In this document: piece after piece, positions 1 to 9,165 of the stretch | How positions within the stretch are numbered: position 1 is the stretch's first letter | Layout: each line of letters opens with the position of its first letter | Assembly (NCBI RefSeq): GCF_014648135.1 | Contig: NZ_BMQN01000004.1 | Coordinates: 62,001 to 126,000 of the forward strand | Length of the DNA stretch: 64,000 bases | From: Deinococcus sedimenti | GTDB lineage: Bacteria; Deinococcota; Deinococci; Deinococcales; Deinococcaceae | Direction: 5' to 3' | The notes under the pieces: model-generated | The model's database searches: none | The model's input: only the letters and a program-made list of their open reading frames with translations | Told to the model about the DNA's origin: nothing | Position numbers and translations under genes: made by a program

Positions 1-2424
1 TTCCAGACCCGCGAGTTTCAGCGCCGCGACCTTGAAGCCGCCCAGCTCGCGCGTCTGCGCCGTGCCCCCCGTGCCGCCGCCCATCTGCGCCTCGGCCAGC
101 TGCCGCTTGACCGCCGCGACATCCTTCTCGGCGGCTTTCAACTGCGACTGGAGGCCGCTCACGCGGGCTTCCAGGCCGTCCACGCCCGTATTCAGGAGGC
201 TGGCGACCTTCGCGGCGGCGTTCAGACGCTCGCGCACCCACGCGGTCGCGGCGTCCCCGGCGAGCGCCTCGATGCGGCGCACCCCGGCCGCCACGTTCTC
301 ATCCCCGAGGATCACGAACGCGCCGATGTCCCCGGTGCGGCGCACGTGCGCCCCGCCGCACAGTTCCATGCTGCTCACGGGCTGCCCGGCGTACTCCACG
401 CTGCCGCCCACGCGCACGACGCGCACAGTCTCGCCGTACTTCTCGCCGAACAGCGCGGTCGCGCCCGCCGCCTTCGCCTCGGCGATGGGCATCTCCTGCC
501 ACGTCACGGGGAAGTTCGCACTCACCCAGCGGCTCACGAGCAGTTCCACCGCCGCGATCTCCTGCGCCGTCAGGGCCGAGCCGTGCGAGAAGTCGAACCG
601 CAGGCGATCCGGGGCGACCAGCGACCCCTTCTGCGCCACGCCGTCCCCCAGCACCGCCCGCAGCGCCGCGTGCAGCAGGTGCGTCGCCGTGTGATGCCGC
701 TCGGTCGCGCGCCGCTCACCGGACACCACGCCGCGCACGCTGACGCCCTCGCGCAGCTCGCCCTGCTCGACCAGCACGTCATGCAGGAACACGCCCTGCG
801 GCGTCTTGCGGGTGTCACGCACCACGCCCGAGCCGCCCTCCCACTCCAGGCGGCCCGTGTCGCCCACCTCACCGCCACCCTCGGCGTAGAACGGCGTGCG
901 GGACAGCACCACCGTCGCCTCCGACCCGGCCGTCAGGTGACTCAGGCGCTCGCCCGCGCCCACCAGCGCCACCACGTCCGCGTCCACGCTCAGCTCGTCA
1001 TAGCCGACGAACTCCGTGCGGGGCAGACCCTCCAGCGCCTCCTGATTCCCGCCGAACAGTTCACTCTTGCCGTACTTGCTGCCCGCGCGCGCGAGGTTCT
1101 GCGCGTTCTCCAGGCTCTCCGCGTACCCGGCCTCGTCCACGCTGACCCCGTACTCCTCAGCGATCTCCAGCGTCAGATCCACCGGGAAACCGTACGTGTC
1201 GTACAGCACGAACGCATCCTGACCGGACAACACCGCGCCGCGCTCCATGCCCGACAGCAACCCACCCAGACGCTGAATGCCGCCCTCCAGCGTCTTCAGG
1301 AAACGCTCCTCCTCCGCCTTCACGGACGCCTCCACCTTCACCTGATTGTCCCGCAGTTCGGGGTACGCGCCGCCCATGCCCTCGACCACCAGCGGCACGA
1401 GCTGGAACAGCGTCGGCTCGCGGAAACCCAGCAGGTACCCATGCCGGATCGCGCGGCGCATGATCTTACGCAGCGTGTACCCCCGCCCCGTGTTGTTAAA
1501 AGCTGTGCCGTCCGCCAGCACCATGCTCGCACTCCGAATATGCTCAGCCACCACGCGGTGAGACACGCTCTGCGGGCCCTCGTACGCCTGCCCGCTCAGC
1601 TCCGCCACCCGCGCCACGATCGGCGCGAACACGTCGTTGGAGTAGAAGTCGTACACGTCCTGCACCACCGTCGCAATCCGCTCTAGACCCATACCCGTAT
1701 CGATGTTCTTGAACGGCAGATCCCGCAGCACCGGCGTGCCATCCGGCAGAGGCTCCTGCCGGTCAAACTGCGGAAACACGCAGTTCCAGATTTCCAGGAA
1801 ACGGGCACTCTCACGCGTCTCCGCGTAGTCCGCCCAGGAGTCGTCCCCGTACTTCGGGCCGCGATCATAGAAGATCTCACTGCACGGCCCGCACGGCCCG
1901 TTCGGCCCTTCTTTAGGAGCGTCCGCCGGCCAGAAGTTCTCATCCGCCCCGAACCGCAGGATACGCTCGGGCGGCAGACCGTTCTCCTCCGTCCAGATGG
2001 CGAAGGCTTCCTCGTCATCCTGATAGATGGTCGCGTACAGGCGCGACTTGTCCAGCCCCATCCACTCCGGGCTGGTCAGGAACTCCCACGCCCAGGTCAG
2101 CGCCTCCCGCTTGAAGTAATCCCCGAACGAGAAGTTCCCCAGCATCTCCAGCAGCGAGCAGTGCCGCAGCGTACGCCCCACATTCTCGATGTCCCCGATC
2201 CGCAGGCACTTCTGCGCCGTCGTGACCCGTTTACTCGCCACGCCATCAAACACAGCGGGCGCGCCCATGAACTGATCCTTGAACGGCTGCATGCCCGCCA
2301 CCGTGAACAGCGTCGTCGGATCCGGCGCGACCGTGCTGTAACTCGGCAACCGCAGGTGCCCCTTCCCCTCGAAGAACTGCAGGTACTTCTCCCGAATCTG
2401 CGCCGTCGTCAGCGAAACCGTCAT
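1..2424 (-). CDS. alaS: Alanyl-tRNA synthetase, C-terminal end cut by the window
   Basis: Charges tRNA-Ala with alanine in the cytoplasm. The frame is open from ATG at 2424 to the window edge (808 codons; the family is about 880). Visible in order: the class II catalytic domain, starting MTVSLTTAQIREKYLQFF with the GKGHLRLPSYS motif; the middle RHGYLLGF region; the editing domain with HHTATHLLHAAL (HxxxH zinc site) and the CGGAHVRRTGDIG motif that supplies the remaining metal ligands; then the start of the C-Ala coiled coil. A TAGACT hexamer about 10 bases before the ATG could be the -10 box. GC-rich and native in composition, unlike the gene upstream of it. Identification is secure; only the C-Ala tail is missing. 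Confidence 0.97.
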   Translation of the reverse strand, partial: MTVSLTTAQIREKYLQFFEGKGHLRLPSYSTVAPDPTTLFTVAGMQPFKDQFMGAPAVFDGVASKRVTTAQKCLRIGDIENVGRTLRHCSLLEMLGNFSFGDYFKREALTWAWEFLTSPEWMGLDKSRLYATIYQDDEEAFAIWTEENGLPPERILRFGADENFWPADAPKEGPNGPCGPCSEIFYDRGPKYGDDSWADYAETRESARFLEIWNCVFPQFDRQEPLPDGTPVLRDLPFKNIDTGMGLERIATVVQDVYDFYSNDVFAPIVARVAELSGQAYEGPQSVSHRVVAEHIRSASMVLADGTAFNNTGRGYTLRKIMRRAIRHGYLLGFREPTLFQLVPLVVEGMGGAYPELRDNQVKVEASVKAEEERFLKTLEGGIQRLGGLLSGMERGAVLSGQDAFVLYDTYGFPVDLTLEIAEEYGVSVDEAGYAESLENAQNLARAGSKYGKSELFGGNQEALEGLPRTEFVGYDELSVDADVVALVGAGERLSHLTAGSEATVVLSRTPFYAEGGGEVGDTGRLEWEGGSGVVRDTRKTPQGVFLHDVLVEQGELREGVSVRGVVSGERRATERHHTATHLLHAALRAVLGDGVAQKGSLVAPDRLRFDFSHGSALTAQEIAAVELLVSRWVSANFPVTWQEMPIAEAKAAGATALFGEKYGETVRVVRVGGSVEYAGQPVSSMELCGGAHVRRTGDIGAFVILGDENVAAGVRRIEALAGDAATAWVRERLNAAAKVASLLNTGVDGLEARVSGLQSQLKAAEKDVAAVKRQLAEAQMGGGTGGTAQTRELGGFKVAALKLAGLE

Positions 2425-2597
2425 AACGCAAAGTCTAGCGCGCCCACCCAGACCCCACACCCCGCCACGCGGACGGCATCAGCACAGGCCAACCAGCCTA
2501 CCCAGACAGCCAAACGCGCCCAGGCAGGACGCCCAGGCGCAAGCAAGAGGATTTCAGGCGCTCAGAATGTGAATGATTGGCAGTATGACCTTTAAAA
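2425..2597. other. Intergenic; composition boundary of the AT-rich island
   Basis: No gene seen. The alaS side (to about 2550) is GC-rich; from about 2560 the sequence becomes AT-rich and stays so through the lipoprotein gene and most of the effector gene. This marks the downstream edge of the foreign insert. No direct repeats, integrase or tRNA were seen at this edge. Confidence 0.6.
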
Positions 2598-3116
2598 TCA
2601 TCTTGATGGTGGATATTGCGTTTTTGGTATAATGCCGAATTCTATACGGCCTTTTTCTGGCTTAATACTTTGGTCTGGAGAGCTTCGAATGTAAGCTACC
2701 ATTTGAATTCCGGAGGATTTGAATTCTTTTATTACTGCATAATCTACTGCTTTGGTGTCGACAAGCGCGTTTGCGGCGAAAAGGTCGGTCTTGATATCGA
2801 GATCCTTTAAGCCATAAAATTTATAGAACTGGTCGACCATTTTGCAATCGTTCGGATTGGGGCCATACAATAGGCTCCCTTCGCCAAGGAGTATGCTATA
2901 TCTGTTGGGATATTTTTTGTTATTATTAATGAATAACAGCGTATTTTTCGTGATACTCTGATTTTTGATTTTGTATTTGTATATTCCATCTGAGATGCCC
3001 ACATTTATGCATTTATAGGTTGTGCAAAATGCGCTTGTAGCTATAGATTTGTCAGTTGATGATCCGGAGCTTGAGCAAGAAATCATGAAAAAGGCTGACA
3101 GAACTATTCGCTTCAT
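2598..3116 (-). CDS. Small lipoprotein downstream of the wall hydrolase; possible immunity protein
   Basis: A 172-residue product that I do not recognise by family. It opens with MKRIVLSAFFMISCSSSGSS, a short lipoprotein signal peptide with Cys14 as the likely lipidated residue, so it should be anchored outside the cytoplasmic membrane. The rest is a compact soluble domain with a few more Cys. The start is chosen at 3116 because its ATG overlaps the TGA of the CHAP frame (ATGA), implying translational coupling; the ATG four codons upstream is less likely. Strongly AT-rich, like the hydrolase part of the preceding gene and unlike the chromosome. By position and export signal it could protect the producer from the peptidoglycan hydrolase. 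That role is inference only. Confidence 0.7.
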   Translation of the reverse strand: MKRIVLSAFFMISCSSSGSSTDKSIATSAFCTTYKCINVGISDGIYKYKIKNQSITKNTLLFINNNKKYPNRYSILLGEGSLLYGPNPNDCKMVDQFYKFYGLKDLDIKTDLFAANALVDTKAVDYAVIKEFKSSGIQMVAYIRSSPDQSIKPEKGRIEFGIIPKTQYPPSR

Positions 3117-3640
3117 TTCCTTAACCACCCCATGATGTTTAAGGATCTATGTGATTGTGATATCTTATAGATTTTCTTCCCGTCAACCAGTTTGTGCACA
3201 AGACCGATTGTATCGGTAAACTTTACACCTACATTCTGCTGCGCTATGGTAAAATTCTCGTCTGATGAGCTTGATACAATCGCTACGTGACCCACTGAGG
3301 AAAATGGATTGCGACCGAATATAATCAAGTCTTGATATTGAGGCTTTTCTGTGGATCCTATTTTAAACTGCCTTAGTCTTCTTTGGGAATTAACGCCGCC
3401 ATTCGGAGTATTGTTGTCGAAATAATCCTTCGCATCACCTGATCTCGGGGCAAACCTAACTCCCAATCTATCATAGTAGTAGCGCCTGACAAATTCTACG
3501 CACTGCCACTTAAGGCCGTACTCGTAATTACTGCCATCCTTTGAGTAATTTCGATCCCCGGCGGCGCTTTCCTCTGGCGATTGCACCCCGTCGTTATAAT
3601 ATGATTTAACTCCATCAAGTGAACCAATTTCAGCACCCAA
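3113..3640 (-). CDS. CHAP amidase/peptidase domain, 3' part of a frameshifted gene
   Basis: CHAP (cysteine, histidine-dependent amidohydrolase/peptidase) domains cut peptidoglycan peptides or the amide bond to the glycan. The nucleophile lies in YGLKWQCVEFVRRYYYDR and the His in VGHVAIVSSSS; both are present, as is the aromatic-rich end (NIMGWLRK). The frame has no credible start of its own: it opens right after two stop codons and the first possible initiator is TTG at 3640 without a well-placed ribosome site. The CHAP fold begins near its first residue (IGSLDGVKSYYNDGVQ). It overlaps the out-of-frame tail of the upstream gene. One extra G in the GGG run at 3636-3638 would join both into a single SLT-CHAP protein reading KDWGAEIGSLDG across the joint. 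AT-rich. Confidence 0.75.
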   Translation of the reverse strand: MGAEIGSLDGVKSYYNDGVQSPEESAAGDRNYSKDGSNYEYGLKWQCVEFVRRYYYDRLGVRFAPRSGDAKDYFDNNTPNGGVNSQRRLRQFKIGSTEKPQYQDLIIFGRNPFSSVGHVAIVSSSSDENFTIAQQNVGVKFTDTIGLVHKLVDGKKIYKISQSHRSLNIMGWLRK

Positions 3641-4965
3641 TCCTTATTATTTCGTATGACCCTTTTCTTATCTGCACTTATCTCATTAACTATGCCGGAA
3701 TGATTAATATTTTGAATCTGATTTTGTTGAGATCCTGATGTATTTAAATCTTGATCCTGCCGGCCTGATTGCTGATTGTTGAATGTATTGTTCAGCTTAT
3801 CCGAGAAAATTCCAGAGTGGTAGACTGATTTCCATTTCCTCTCGATTCTGTTTGTATCGGGATTGCGAGCAGTATACCACTGCCGTTCAAGATGCCTGCT
3901 CCTTTCATCTAAATTGTTTCCATAAACTTCTCTCCAGTGAAGCCGCACTGCGTCTGCGGCCTCTGTAGGAGTTATGGCAAAATCGCCATTTGAGTCTAGC
4001 CCGCTGTTGTTCTTATATCCTGAAGGATTGGCAGATTTGGTTTTCCAGACTGAGCTATAAGCTTTATTTGCATTTCCACCCAGGACGCTCATATATATTT
4101 CTTCAAGAGTAATGTTTCTGTTTTCTGTCTTGGCTTTGGCGATGGCCTGAGGAACGCCGTGAGTTTTTAAGAATTTTTCTACGTAAGGCAACTGCTCAGT
4201 CGCGCTCATCCTCTGGAAATCTTTGGCCGAAACAAGCCCAAAATCTTTGGCTGCTTCTGGGCCAAACTGAATCAGGCCGTAATAACCTAGTCCGTTATCG
4301 GCTGTTGGATCTAACCCTCGTGTGCCGTGATTATGATCTGCTGATTCAAAAGTCATGACTGCTAGTAGCAGGTCGCTCGGAATTCCAATTCTTTTGCACA
4401 TTTCATCTAATTTGGCTATGAAATTTGGCTCTGATAGGGCTGGGAGCCTTTTTCTCATTTCTGGTGTTATTGTTTTTTCCCAATTCGTTGCGCTGCTGTC
4501 AGATTGTTGAGAGTCTGTGCTCGAAGAAGCCTCAGTATTTTGTTGGGATTGCGCCGCTTGGGATGTGTTTACCCACGCGGCCATTCGCAATGTCAGTTCT
4601 GAGACGGTGAAGGTGTCTTTGGTGGTGACGTTGGTGAAGCTGCTGGTGATAGTTTTGCCGTCGGGGTTGATTTTTCCCTGAAATTCGGCTTTGTTGTCGG
4701 TGCCTTTCAGGGTGAAGGTGTTGTCGTCGTGGAGTTGTCCTTCGAGGTGCCAGCCGCTGCTCTGGCCGGGGGTGGCCTGGTAGCGGGCGGTGAGGTGGCC
4801 GTTGGGTTTTCGGATGATGCGGAGTTGGAAGGTGACGCCGTTGGCGGCGCCGCGGAAGGTGCGTTGCCAGGTCTGGGTGCCTGCTTTGAGTGGGCGGGGT
4901 GCGGGTGGGGTGGGGGTTTTGGGTTGGGGTGGTGTTCCGGTGATGGGTTCTCTGGTGTCGAACAT
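3496..4965 (-). CDS. N-terminal domain plus lysozyme-like transglycosylase domain, 5' part of a frameshifted gene
   Basis: Start at ATG 4965 (MFDTREPITG) with GGAGGT six bases upstream; the longer frame to 5019 lacks a ribosome site. Residues about 1-30 are a Pro/Thr-rich lead; about 30-130 form a beta-rich domain (AANGVTFQLRIIRKPNGHL, ending near VSELTLRMAA) in GC-rich native-like DNA. After a Ser/Gln linker the DNA turns AT-rich. It then encodes a lytic-transglycosylase-like domain (LLLAVMTFESADHNHGT with the likely catalytic Glu; GYYGLIQFGPEAAKDFG) and an EF-hand-like loop DSNGDFAITPTE. No signal peptide is visible, so export would need a dedicated route. The last 46 residues, after KDWV, are out-of-frame nonsense caused by the shift; the true C-terminus is the CHAP frame downstream. 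Confidence 0.75.
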   Translation of the reverse strand: MFDTREPITGTPPQPKTPTPPAPRPLKAGTQTWQRTFRGAANGVTFQLRIIRKPNGHLTARYQATPGQSSGWHLEGQLHDDNTFTLKGTDNKAEFQGKINPDGKTITSSFTNVTTKDTFTVSELTLRMAAWVNTSQAAQSQQNTEASSSTDSQQSDSSATNWEKTITPEMRKRLPALSEPNFIAKLDEMCKRIGIPSDLLLAVMTFESADHNHGTRGLDPTADNGLGYYGLIQFGPEAAKDFGLVSAKDFQRMSATEQLPYVEKFLKTHGVPQAIAKAKTENRNITLEEIYMSVLGGNANKAYSSVWKTKSANPSGYKNNSGLDSNGDFAITPTEAADAVRLHWREVYGNNLDERSRHLERQWYTARNPDTNRIERKWKSVYHSGIFSDKLNNTFNNQQSGRQDQDLNTSGSQQNQIQNINHSGIVNEISADKKRVIRNNKDWVLKLVHLMELNHIITTGCNRQRKAPPGIEITQRMAVITSTALSGSA

Positions 4966-5024
4966 GGTGACCTCCGGTTCAGTTAGCGTACCGGGCGGTG
5001 CATTGTGGGAGTGCCTCATGTGAG

Positions 5025-5055
5025 GCAGGCCCGGTCACGGGTGTACCGGGCCTGC
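5025..5055. terminator. 11-bp hairpin between the response regulator and the effector gene
   Basis: GCAGGCCCGGT pairs with ACCGGGCCTGC around a 9-base loop. On the plus strand it is followed by TGTTTTGTG, the usual U-rich tail of a terminator; on the minus strand, the direction of both flanking genes, there is no U-tract. It lies between the 132-bp repeat and the effector's ribosome site. It may insulate the two genes or be part of the effector leader. Confidence 0.45.
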
Positions 5056-5068
5056 TGTTTTGTGTGTG

Positions 5069-5206
5069 TCATACGGACTCCGGTTGAAAGGTTTGCAAAA
5101 TCTTTCAACCCGAGCGGAGCGAGCGGGAGAGAAGCGGGTTCCGGGCGTGGAGTTGACAGATCGGTGGTCTTCCGATCTGTCAACGAAACAAACGGAATCC
5201 GTATCA
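5069..5206 (+). repeat. 132-bp hairpin-bearing repeat, copy 1, flanked by TGA triplets
   Basis: The element proper is 5072-5203, with inverted ends TACGGACTCC / GGAATCCGTA. TCA (TGA on the other strand) sits at 5069-5071 and at 5204-5206. Two internal hairpins: GTTGAAAG/CTTTCAAC (5083-5109) and TTGACAGATCGG/CCGATCTGTCAA (5153-5183). The TGA at 5204-5206 is the stop codon of the minus-strand response regulator. Two further copies at 8743-8880 and 61406-61543 have the same 132-base length. No transposase nearby, so it is MITE-like or a REP-like RNA/terminator element. Confidence 0.85.
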
Positions 5207-6238
5207 GTCGAGGTCGACGGCCCACCAGGCTTCGCGTTGCGCGGCGAGGCGGGCGCGGGGGTCGCCGATGGTGTCGAGGGCTTTGGCGAGGCCCTGCCAG
5301 TCGTGCTCGCTCATAGGGTCGATGGCCAGGGCGCGCTGGTGGAACTGGGCAGCGTCGCGGTCGCGTCCGGCGGCGGTGGCGGCTCGGGCGGCGACGCCGA
5401 GCAGCGTGAGTTGTTTGTGTTCGAGGCGGGCGCGGACGTCGTCAGCCCAGGGGCTGTCGGTGCCGGGGAGGTAGTGGCCGTACTGCGCGACGAGTTCGCG
5501 GAGTTCTTCGAGGCCCAGGCTGCCCTGTTCGGCTTGCGCGGCGAGCAGTTCGAAGCGTTGCACGTCGTATTCGGGGTTCAGGTCGCTGGCGAGGGCGTAG
5601 CGGCGGTTGGTGCTGACGACGGATTCGTTGCTTAAGCTGCGGCGCAGGCGGTGGAGGGTGGTGTGGAAGAGGCTGCTGGCGCGCGCTTCGTCCTTTTCTG
5701 GCCAGAGGGCCTCGGCGGCTTCCCAGCTGGTGACTTCCTTGTGTTCGAGGAGGTAGAAGAACAGTTCGAGGGCTTTGCGGCTGACCCAGGTGACGGTGCT
5801 GCCTTTCCAGATGACCTGGGCGGTGCCGAGGCCTTTGGCCTGCATCTGGTTTTCGTTCTGCTGGTTCAGGCCGGCGCGGCGCAGGCGGGCGTCAATGGCG
5901 CCGGTGAGGTCCTGGGGCGTGAAGGGTTTGGGCAGGTAGTCGTCCGCGCCGAGGTTCATGCCGCGCCGGACGTCGCCGCGTTCGGCGTGGCTGGAGAGCA
6001 GCATGAACGGCAGGCTGGCGAGTTGTTCGTTGGCGCGGATTTTCTCCAGGAATTCCAGGCCGGTCATGTAGGGCATGACGACGTCGCTGATGACGAGGTC
6101 CGGCGTGAAGACTTTCAGGAGGTCGAGGGCTTCGACGGGGTGGGTGCTGGTGCGCACCTCGTGCCCGGCGCGGGAGAGGATCACGCTGACAAGCTTGAGG
6201 ATGGCGGCGTCGTCATCCACCACGAGGATGCGGGGCAT
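5204..6238 (-). CDS. Response regulator with receiver, winged-helix and BTAD-like output domains
   Basis: A 344-residue signalling protein. The receiver domain has the acidic pair Asp8-Asp9, phospho-acceptor Asp52 (VISDVVMP) and Lys104 (LPKPF). About residues 130-210 form a winged helix ([29 protein letters not shown]), and about 225-344 a helical bacterial transcriptional activator domain with a TPR-like repeat ([19 protein letters not shown]). This layout is that of SARP-type regulators fused to a receiver. The start is [10 protein letters not shown] at 6238; upstream residues in the longer frame are low-complexity. No sensor kinase lies beside it, so its partner is elsewhere. Its stop codon TGA is the boundary of repeat copy 1. 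Target genes are unknown. Confidence 0.88.
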   Translation of the reverse strand: MPRILVVDDDAAILKLVSVILSRAGHEVRTSTHPVEALDLLKVFTPDLVISDVVMPYMTGLEFLEKIRANEQLASLPFMLLSSHAERGDVRRGMNLGADDYLPKPFTPQDLTGAIDARLRRAGLNQQNENQMQAKGLGTAQVIWKGSTVTWVSRKALELFFYLLEHKEVTSWEAAEALWPEKDEARASSLFHTTLHRLRRSLSNESVVSTNRRYALASDLNPEYDVQRFELLAAQAEQGSLGLEELRELVAQYGHYLPGTDSPWADDVRARLEHKQLTLLGVAARAATAAGRDRDAAQFHQRALAIDPMSEHDWQGLAKALDTIGDPRARLAAQREAWWAVDLD

Positions 6239-6327
6239 GCGCTGAGTGTAACAGGCGTCCGGGTGCTGTGCGGGTGCGGGTGCGCGTGGCTGCCCCTGCA
6301 TGGGTGGGTGGCGTAGGCTGGGCGGGC

Positions 6328-7848
6328 ATGGACACTCAGGATCTGGGGCTGGATTTGGCGGTGGTGCTGGCGCGCGTGTGGACGCTGGATGACGCGCGCC
6401 CCGAGGTGGGCGCGGTGCTGGTGGGCGGCGGGCGGGTGCTGGCGGTGGGCTCGCGGGAGGAGATGGTGGCGCTGGCGCCGGGCGCGCGGGTGCTGGATCA
6501 CCGGGATCTGCTGCTGACGCCGGGTCTGGCGGAGGCGCACATTCATCTCGTGACGTACGGGTTCTCGCTGTCGCAGGTGAGTCTGCACGGGGCGCGGAGT
6601 GTCGCGGAGGTGCAGGCGCGCGTGGCGCAGCGCGTGATGAACACGCCGAGCGGCACCTGGATTCGCGGTGGGGGCTTCCTCCTGTCGGAGCTGGGACTGA
6701 ACGGGTACCCGTCGGCGGCGCTGCTGGACGAGGTCAGTCCGCATCATCCGGTGCTGCTGTACTCGCGGGACCTGCACCTGAGCTGGGCGAACAGCGCGGC
6801 GCTGCGGCTCGCCGGGATTCACGAGGGCACGCTGGACCCGGAGGGTGGGCGGATCGTGCGGCCCCTGGGGTGCCTGCTGGAGCACGCGTCGGGCCTCGTG
6901 GCGCGCGTGATTCCGGAACCGACGGGCGCGGAGTACCTCGCGGCGGCGCGGGCGGGCGCGGCGGATCTGGCGGCGCGCGGGTACGTGAGTGCCCACACCA
7001 TGGCCTTCGAGTCGCCCGAGGCCCCCCGCGCGTTGCAGACGCTGGCGCAGCAGGGGGAACTGCCGCTGCGGGTGTGGGCGTGCCTGCCACACGACCGCCT
7101 CGGGCATGCCCGCGCCCTGGGCTTGGCCCGCACGCCCGGCGGGCTGTTCCAGTGGGGCGGGGTGAAGTTCTTCGCGGACGGCGCGCTCGGCAGCCGCACC
7201 GCGTGGCTGCACGCGCCCGGCTTCGTGGACGGGTCCGGCACCGGCATGCCACTGGACCCACCTGAACTCATCGCGGAAGTGGGACGTGAGGCGATCGAAC
7301 TGGGCCTGACCCCGGTCACGCACGCCATCGGGGACCGCGCGAACACCGAGGTCCTGAACGCCTACGACCGCCTGCGCCCCCACGCCGAGGCGCGCGGCAT
7401 CCGCCTGCGCGTCGAGCACGCCCAGCACCTGCGTGCCGAGGACCTCCCGCGCTTCCGGGGCCTGACCGCCAGCGTGCAGCCCATCCACCTCCAGGCGGAC
7501 GGCCCGATGATCCGCGAACTGATGCCGCACCTGGAGGGCCTCAGTTACGCCGTCCGCTCGCTGCGGGACGCCGGGGCGGTCCTCGCGTTCGGCAGCGATG
7601 CGCCGGTCGCGCCGCCGGAGTACCGCGCGAACTTCGCCGCCGCGATCACCCGCGTGGACGACAGCGGAGCGCGCCTCGCCCCCGAGCAGGCCCTGACCGA
7701 ACACGACGTCCTGTGGGCCCACACGCGCGGCCCCGCCCTCGCCGCCGGCTGGGACGACGAGGGCATCATCCGCCCCGGCGCCCGCGCCGCCTTCACCCTC
7801 TGGGACCGCCTCGGGGGCAACGCCCAGGCGCTGGTACTGGAGGGTTGA
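6328..7848 (+). CDS. YtcJ-type metal-dependent amidohydrolase
   Basis: A 506-residue cytoplasmic hydrolase of the amidohydrolase superfamily (YtcJ/exoenzyme-regulator branch), which removes formyl or amide groups from small molecules; the substrate cannot be read from the sequence. A small beta-sandwich (residues 1-65) precedes the metal barrel with HIH at 71-73 in [12 protein letters not shown]. It is followed by [16 protein letters not shown] (a carboxylated-Lys-type region of this branch), the His motifs [10 protein letters not shown] and RVEHAQHL, and the catalytic Asp in FGSDAPV. The composite site is complete. Start chosen at ATG 6328, just after a GGCGGGC stretch; a longer frame to 6268 would overlap the divergent response regulator's upstream region. 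Single transcription unit ending in a strong hairpin. Confidence 0.9.
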   Translation: MDTQDLGLDLAVVLARVWTLDDARPEVGAVLVGGGRVLAVGSREEMVALAPGARVLDHRDLLLTPGLAEAHIHLVTYGFSLSQVSLHGARSVAEVQARVAQRVMNTPSGTWIRGGGFLLSELGLNGYPSAALLDEVSPHHPVLLYSRDLHLSWANSAALRLAGIHEGTLDPEGGRIVRPLGCLLEHASGLVARVIPEPTGAEYLAAARAGAADLAARGYVSAHTMAFESPEAPRALQTLAQQGELPLRVWACLPHDRLGHARALGLARTPGGLFQWGGVKFFADGALGSRTAWLHAPGFVDGSGTGMPLDPPELIAEVGREAIELGLTPVTHAIGDRANTEVLNAYDRLRPHAEARGIRLRVEHAQHLRAEDLPRFRGLTASVQPIHLQADGPMIRELMPHLEGLSYAVRSLRDAGAVLAFGSDAPVAPPEYRANFAAAITRVDDSGARLAPEQALTEHDVLWAHTRGPALAAGWDDEGIIRPGARAAFTLWDRLGGNAQALVLEG

Positions 7849-7849
7849 T

Positions 7850-7913
7850 GGTCGAAAGTTGATGGTTGATAGAGGGTGTGTCCTCCCTCAACCATCAACT
7901 TTCAACGATCGAC
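7850..7913. terminator. Long bidirectional hairpin between convergent genes
   Basis: Left arm around GAAAGTTGATGGTTGA, right arm around TCAACCATCAACTTTC, with GGTC/GACC at the outer ends and AGGG/CCCT extending the inner stem. It separates the amidohydrolase and yebC, which end toward each other, so it can stop transcription from both sides. Confidence 0.8.
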
Positions 7914-7915
7914 CT

Positions 7916-8644
<729 letters not shown>

Positions 8645-8742
8645 GTTCAAAGTCTCCTTGCGTGAAACTGCGCCCACTCGGTAAGTCGGGGGCGCGTGCA
8701 GGGAGCATTCTAGCGCAGGGCGCTCTGAGCCTGGGGGACGGG

Positions 8743-8880
8743 TCATGGGGACTCCGGGTGAAAGGTTTGCAAAATCTTTCACCCCGAGCAGAGCGAGCGG
8801 GAGAGGAGCGGGTTCCGGGCGTGGAGTTGGCAGATCGGTGGTCTTCCGATCTGTCAACGAAACAAACGGAATCCGTTTCA
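8743..8880 (+). repeat. 132-bp hairpin-bearing repeat, copy 2, flanked by TGA triplets
   Basis: Same element as at 5069-5206, same orientation, element proper 8746-8877 (132 bases). TCA flanks it at 8743-8745 and 8878-8880; the latter is the TGA stop of the small minus-strand gene next door. The first hairpin has GGTGAAAG/CTTTCACC in place of GTTGAAAG/CTTTCAAC, a paired change. One inverted end has drifted (TGGGGACTCC rather than TACGGACTCC). Confidence 0.85.
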
Positions 8881-9063
8881 GCCGTCCTCGTCGGTGGGTT
8901 CCTCCGCCGGGTGATCCTGCGGGAGGAACCGGGCGTGACTGTCGGTGGGGGAGAGGTTCTCCCGCTCGTCCGCCTGCGGGCCGGTGTCCAGGCCGCTGAT
9001 CAGCACCTCGCCCGCTGGTGCGGACGCTGGGGGCATGTGGGCCGTCCCGTCGGGTTGAGTCAT
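8878..9063 (-). CDS. Small acidic protein of unknown function
   Basis: A 61-residue polar, acidic product ([18 protein letters not shown]... ending EEPTDEDG) with no membrane segment, signal peptide or Cys. I do not recognise it. The ATG at 9063 is preferred over a frame running to 9150, whose extra residues are Arg/Pro-rich like a shadow frame. Its TGA stop is the junction with repeat copy 2. It lies 102 bases downstream of the nucleotidyltransferase on the same strand and may be co-transcribed with it. Similar short acidic Deinococcus-type proteins appear elsewhere in the window. It may not be translated. Confidence 0.45.
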   Translation of the reverse strand: MTQPDGTAHMPPASAPAGEVLISGLDTGPQADERENLSPTDSHARFLPQDHPAEEPTDEDG

Positions 9064-9165
9064 GCCGTCCAGCGTACGCTCCCGCGGGCCTGGGCGGGTG
9101 TGGGGACGCTCAAGGGGAAGCCCGTGACCTGCCCGTGGCGGGGGGCGCATGCCGCCGTGGTGGAG

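Noticed and set aside
3620..3645. Programmed ribosomal frameshift between the transglycosylase and CHAP frames
   Set aside because: No X-XXY-YYZ heptamer or following pseudoknot is visible at the joint; a one-base loss in the GGG run explains it more simply.
2560..4965. Prophage endolysin region
   Set aside because: Transglycosylase-CHAP could be a lysin, but no holin, structural, integrase or terminase gene is present, and a lipoprotein follows directly. A two-gene effector/immunity cassette fits better.
5010..5206. 69-residue minus-strand ORF over repeat copy 1, with lookalikes at 8745 and 61400
   Set aside because: The shared peptide ([15 protein letters not shown]) is only the translation of the 132-bp repeat; no start signal and no coding bias.
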